This document shows, piece after piece, positions 44,703 through 47,983 of a stretch of 47,983 bases of DNA. Position 1 is the stretch's first letter; each line of letters starts with the position of its first letter. Where the stretch lies: contig NZ_MRAE01000021.1 of the NCBI RefSeq assembly GCF_002008345.1, forward strand, positions 1 to 47,983. Direction: 5' to 3'. A program made the position numbers and the translations under genes. The DNA comes from Clostridium tepidum (GTDB lineage: Bacteria; Bacillota; Clostridia; Clostridiales; Clostridiaceae). The notes beneath the pieces are model-generated. The model had not been told where the DNA came from and made no database searches. It saw only the letters and a program-made list of their open reading frames with translations.

Positions 44703-45491
44703 TTATTTAATCTTTTTAAATATCATAACTATAAGTAAAACAAAAACAGAAATAAGTGCTGTTATTCCCCCAGGAGAGCAATCTAAATAATAGGATAAAA
44801 ATAAAGCAGATATTACGTCAAATATACTTATAAATATAGATAAAAATAAAGTGGTTTTAAAACCTTTCTTAAATTGTAGTGCAGTAGCTACAGGTAAAGC
44901 TACTAAAGAACTTAAAACTAAAACTCCAACAATTCTAATAGATACAGATATTGTAGCTGCTACCAAAATAGAAAAAATATAATTTATAAGCTTTACTTTT
45001 ATATTAGCTACATTAGCTCCTTCTTCATCAAAGGCTATATATAAAAGTTCATTATGCAGTAAAATTAATGTAAGGCAGGATATTATGCTTAATATAAATA
45101 CAGTTAAGAGTTCTTTTTTTGATACTGTAAGAATACTTCCAAATAGAAAAGAGTTTATATTACCTGAAGCCTTACCAGAGCTTACTAAAGTTATAGCAAT
45201 ACCTACACTTAAAGAGAGAACTATGGATAAAATAAGTTCTGCATATCTTTTATAATAATTTCTTAAAAATTCTATAAACACTCCTGCTATAGAAGTAAAT
45301 ATAAATGCGCTTAATATAGGATTGTATCCTAAAGATAATCCTATAGCTACCCCTGTCAATGAACTATGAGCCAAAGTATCTCCAATCATTGAATATCTTC
45401 TAAGAACTAAATATATACCTATACTAGGGCATAAAATAGATATAAATATAGAAATTATTAAAGCTGTTTTCATAAAAGTGTAACTTAGCAT
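44703..45491 (-). CDS. znuB: Zinc/manganese ABC importer permease (ZnuB type)
   Basis: A 262-residue ABC-3 family permease with about eight helices. Typical segments are PSIGIYLVLRRYSMIGDTLA, HSSLTGVAIGLSLGYNP, and VSIRIVGVLVLSSLVALPVA near the metal-path region, then CSPGGITALIS. It forms the channel of a divalent-metal importer. Its ATG overlaps the stop of znuC by one base (TAATG), so translation is coupled. The C terminus is a short lysine-rich tail. Confidence 0.92.
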   Translation of the reverse strand: MLSYTFMKTALIISIFISILCPSIGIYLVLRRYSMIGDTLAHSSLTGVAIGLSLGYNPILSAFIFTSIAGVFIEFLRNYYKRYAELILSIVLSLSVGIAITLVSSGKASGNINSFLFGSILTVSKKELLTVFILSIISCLTLILLHNELLYIAFDEEGANVANIKVKLINYIFSILVAATISVSIRIVGVLVLSSLVALPVATALQFKKGFKTTLFLSIFISIFDVISALFLSYYLDCSPGGITALISVFVLLIVMIFKKIK

Positions 45492-46144
45492 TACATCACC
45501 TCTTTTAATTTTATGTATTGCTCTTTTGTATAAAGTTTTCCAGTACCATCTTCTATTTTAAAAAGATGACTTGAATTAGAAAGAGCTGCAGAAATGTTAT
45601 GTTCTACGGATAAAACTGTTATATTATGGCAAGTATTTAAATGACTTATTATTTTATATATTTCATTTTGACTATTTACATCTATGCCTGTAGAAGGTTC
45701 ATCTAATATTAAAAGATCTGGTTCTCCTATTAATGCTCTGGCAATGAATATTTTTTGTTTTTGACCTCCAGATAAGTTTCCTATAAGAAAAGATCTGTAT
45801 TCTGACATTTTAACAAGATTTAAGACTCTGTCTATAGCGGTGGAATCTTTAATTTTTAATACTTTTTTATGACATTTAAGTACTTCTTCTACAGTAATAG
45901 GGAAATCAGAATTGAAATTTTCATATTTTTGAGGCACATAACCTATTTTATTATTTTTTAATTTTATATCTCCTAAGGTAGGTTTCAAAAATCCCAATAT
46001 AAGTTTTAATAATGTACTTTTGCCACAACCGTTAGAACCAAGTATAGATACGTACTGACCTTTTTTTATGTTTAGATTTATATTCTCTAAGATATAAGGT
46101 TTTTTCTTAGTATAAGAAAAACATAGATTATTTATTTCTATCAT
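45491..46144 (-). CDS. znuC: Zinc/manganese ABC importer ATPase (ZnuC type)
   Basis: A 217-residue ATPase: Walker A GSNGCGKSTL, signature LSGGQKQKIFIARA, Walker B LLILDEPSTGID, switch histidine SVEHNISAALS. It powers ZnuB. It is shorter than the E. coli protein and lacks the C-terminal histidine-rich extension. ATG with GGAGG seven bases upstream. The operon is divergent from znuA, and both promoters lie in the 213-bp gap between them. Confidence 0.93.
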   Translation of the reverse strand: MIEINNLCFSYTKKKPYILENINLNIKKGQYVSILGSNGCGKSTLLKLILGFLKPTLGDIKLKNNKIGYVPQKYENFNSDFPITVEEVLKCHKKVLKIKDSTAIDRVLNLVKMSEYRSFLIGNLSGGQKQKIFIARALIGEPDLLILDEPSTGIDVNSQNEIYKIISHLNTCHNITVLSVEHNISAALSNSSHLFKIEDGTGKLYTKEQYIKLKEVM

Positions 46145-46238
46145 ATTTTACCTCCAATGATATTTTTATAGATAATTTATTTTAATTTCTATTTATGCTA
46201 TATTATTAAGTGAATTCAATATTCATTTACAATTAATA

Positions 46239-46293
46239 TTGACAATTTTTTTATATATGTTTATATTATACATATAAATGCAAATAGTTTGCA
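46239..46293 (+). promoter_or_regulatory. znuA promoter with candidate metal-responsive operator
   Basis: TTGACA (46239-46244), exactly 17 bp, TATATT (46262-46267), then the perfect palindrome TGCAAA-tag-TTTGCA (46279-46293) just after the predicted transcript start. The position suits repression by a zinc-sensing regulator such as Zur. A second inverted repeat CAATATT / AATATTG (46217-46223 and 46235-46241) overlaps the -35. Confidence 0.65.
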
Positions 46294-46357
46294 ATAACTT
46301 ATGAAAATATTGATAGTAATTATGTATAAATAATTATTCTAAATAAGGAGTGATAGC

Positions 46358-47296
46358 GTGAAAAAAATATTAAGCTTTATTTTAATTCTATCCAATATAA
46401 TATTTTTTACAGCTTGTTCAGCACAAAATAAAGAAAGTTTTTCCTCAAAGAACGAAAAAGTTAAAGTAGTAGTTTCTTTTAATCCACTTAAGGAATATTT
46501 AAAAGCTATAGGTAAAGATAAAGTAGAAATAACTTCTATAATTCCAGAAGGCGCAGAGCCCCATGATTTTGAACCTAAAATAAGAGATATGGAATCTATA
46601 GGTAACGCTGATATATTTGTGTATAATGGTTTTGGTATGGAATCATGGGTAGATAAAACATTAAATAACATAGATAATAAAGAACTAGTTGTAGTAGAAG
46701 CATCTAAAAATGTTACCCCTTTAAAAAATAATGAATTAGAAGATGAACATAATGGTGAACACAAAGGTAAACATGATCATGAGCATGAACAATATGATCC
46801 TCATACTTGGTTAAGTATAAATGCTGCAATAAAACAATCAGAAGTTATAAAAGATGCTTTAGTTAAAGTAGATAGTAAAAATAAAAATTATTACGAAAAT
46901 AATTATAAGGATTTTAAAGAAAGTTTAGAAAAACTATATAATGAATATAAGAATAAATTTGAAAGTGTAAAGGCAAAGCATTTTGTAACAGGACATGCGG
47001 CTTTTGGATATTTATGTAGAGATTTTAATCTAGAACAAAACAGTGTGGAAAATGTTTTTGCAGAAGGAGAGCCAACTACTAAAAAGATGCAAGAACTTAT
47101 AGACTATTGTAAAAAGAATAATATAAAAACAGTGTTTTTAGAAGAGAATGTAAGTGAAGATGTATCTAAGACTTTAGCGAAAGAAGTAGGCGCTAAAGTA
47201 GAAAAAATTTATACTTTAGCCAAATCAGTAGATAATAAAGGATATGTGGAAGTAATGAAATATAATTTAGAAAAAATATATGAAAGTTTAAAATAA
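46358..47296 (+). CDS. znuA: Zinc-binding lipoprotein (ZnuA/AdcA type)
   Basis: A 312-residue cluster A-I metal-binding lipoprotein. Signal with lipobox FTACSA; then metal ligands in PEGAEPHDFEP (His), a His/acid-rich loop (EHNGEHKGKHDHEHEQYDPH), DPHTWLS (His), and VTGHAAFGYLC (His), with an acidic ligand expected near VFLEENVSEDV. The His-rich loop is characteristic of zinc rather than manganese binders. It delivers zinc to the ZnuBC products encoded divergently. GTG start with AAGGAG seven bases upstream. Confidence 0.94.
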   Translation: MKKILSFILILSNIIFFTACSAQNKESFSSKNEKVKVVVSFNPLKEYLKAIGKDKVEITSIIPEGAEPHDFEPKIRDMESIGNADIFVYNGFGMESWVDKTLNNIDNKELVVVEASKNVTPLKNNELEDEHNGEHKGKHDHEHEQYDPHTWLSINAAIKQSEVIKDALVKVDSKNKNYYENNYKDFKESLEKLYNEYKNKFESVKAKHFVTGHAAFGYLCRDFNLEQNSVENVFAEGEPTTKKMQELIDYCKKNNIKTVFLEENVSEDVSKTLAKEVGAKVEKIYTLAKSVDNKGYVEVMKYNLEKIYESLK

Positions 47297-47317
47297 TAAT
47301 ATAAATTATTATTAAAT

Positions 47318-47400
47318 AAAAGTCTTTCTTATAATATTATCTTAAAATTCCTATTATTTATAAGGAAAATAAGATGATTTTATAAGAAAGACTTTTTAAT
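47318..47400. terminator. Long hairpin between convergent znuA and psiE-like genes
   Basis: Outer arms 47318-47334 and 47380-47396 pair over 17 bp (AAAGTCTTTCTTATAA core) and inner CTTA..TTCC/GGAA..TAAG pairs continue the stem. TTTTTAAT follows on the plus strand; a T-rich run is also formed on the minus strand. Confidence 0.82.
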
Positions 47401-47892
47401 TTATTTTGCAGTTTTATTTGATGATATATTACTTTCTTCAATAATACTAATAGATAATTCTTGTAAAAGGGATTCTTTTTCTTCTAATTTTTTATCATGT
47501 TCTGAGAATAAATATTTTTTTATAAAGAATATTCCTGCTAAAGATAAAACTCCTAAGAATGTTTCAAGAGCCGAAGAACCATAAACCAACATTTTCCTAG
47601 CTATAGCATAGAGCATTACTTCAACTACACTATTTGGTGTATGTTTTACTAGCATTAAAGCTAATTCTAAAGCTATTACTAATAATAAAAGATGAGACAG
47701 AAATTTTTGAAACATATCATAAGATGGTATAGCATCTAAAGTGAAAATTTGTATTATAAAACTTATAAGATCTTTAGAACTTAGCAATACAGAAACTATC
47801 ATAAAAATAGCTAATAAAGTTTCTAACCACATAACACCAGATATTATTTTAGATTTTAAATTTTTTAATTTAATATTACTATATTTTTCCAC
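47401..47892 (-). CDS. PsiE-like membrane protein
   Basis: A 163-residue protein with four helices: ISGVMWLETLLAIFMIVSVL, an amphipathic stretch, LSHLLLLVIALELALMLV, VVEVMLYAIARKMLV and SSALETFLGVLSLAGIFFI. The order and the segment ALELALMLVKHTPNSVVEVM resemble the phosphate-starvation-inducible PsiE family, whose function is not known. The charged C-terminal tail (HDKKLEEKESLLQELS) is cytoplasmic. The start codon is GTG at 47892 with a poorly spaced AAGG upstream, so the N terminus is uncertain. It points towards znuA and shares its terminator region. The window ends about 90 bp upstream. Confidence 0.72.
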   Translation of the reverse strand: MEKYSNIKLKNLKSKIISGVMWLETLLAIFMIVSVLLSSKDLISFIIQIFTLDAIPSYDMFQKFLSHLLLLVIALELALMLVKHTPNSVVEVMLYAIARKMLVYGSSALETFLGVLSLAGIFFIKKYLFSEHDKKLEEKESLLQELSISIIEESNISSNKTAK

Positions 47893-47983
47893 TATTATAT
47901 CAACATCCTTAATAATTCAATTTTTTAACAAACTAAAAAATTATAAAAAATAAATAAGTAAAGTGGTTATAAATACCTTATAT

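Noticed and set aside
1-47983. CRISPR array, tRNA or rRNA genes
   Set aside because: No regularly spaced repeats and no cloverleaf or rRNA-like GC-richer blocks were seen on reading through the window.

Overview
This window is strongly AT-rich DNA from a strictly anaerobic, low-GC Firmicute, almost certainly a Clostridium. The gene set (CooS-type carbon monoxide dehydrogenase, rubrerythrin, a c-di-AMP riboswitch, a SleB-type LysM hydrolase, a DUF6143-like protein) would fit the Clostridium botulinum group I / C. sporogenes lineage, but that species assignment is recollection of gene families and was not searched. I see no rRNA, tRNA, CRISPR array, phage or intact insertion sequence. It reads as ordinary chromosome made of short operons separated by strong hairpin terminators.

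Layout. 1-9.3 kb: mostly single genes (ABC exporter, CPBP protease, NifX-like protein, DegV, NimA-like FMN protein, HIT protein, small holin-like membrane protein, prepilin peptidase, YibE/F protein). 9.9-12.7 kb: trkA-trkH potassium uptake operon. 13.2-15.7 kb: UvrD-type helicase with a DEDDh exonuclease embedded in it. 16-19 kb: a minus-strand envelope module (YtrA-like GntR regulator, DUF1648/DUF5808 membrane protein, YhfC protease). 19.4-20.3 kb: LysM hydrolase behind a c-di-AMP riboswitch. 20.7-21.4 kb: rubrerythrin behind a tandem palindromic operator. 21.7-24 kb: ptsG behind a GlcT-type antiterminator (RAT) and terminator. 24.3-25.5 kb: a divergent cis-prenyltransferase and a one-third-methionine small protein.

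25.7-30.3 kb is the most interesting part: an Rrf2 regulator, a CooS-type CODH, a CooF-type ferredoxin and an FAD/NAD oxidoreductase. Three similar operators with the same 5-bp spacer lie in front of rrf2 and cooS. The CODH keeps the metal-cluster ligands I can align but lacks the catalytic lysine and the histidine proton relay of well-studied CODHs, so it may be a redox enzyme with a changed reaction. 30.3-34.6 kb: EamA exporter and a BtuFCD-type importer. 34.8-38.1 kb: a DUF6143-like gene broken by an in-frame TGA, an unknown gene and a chemoreceptor. 38.2-43.5 kb: a five-gene peptide/nickel ABC importer preceded by a clear sigma-54 -24/-12 promoter with three upstream palindromic sites. 43.9-47.9 kb: an unknown membrane-anchored protein, the znuBC / znuA zinc importer transcribed divergently, and a PsiE-like membrane protein.

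Several genes share a metal and redox theme: CODH needs nickel and iron, the nearby NikABCDE-like importer could supply nickel, and zinc and cobalamin/haem-type importers follow. This link is inference from proximity. Transcription control is unusually legible here: one riboswitch, one RNA antiterminator, one sigma-54 promoter and four candidate protein operators can be read directly.
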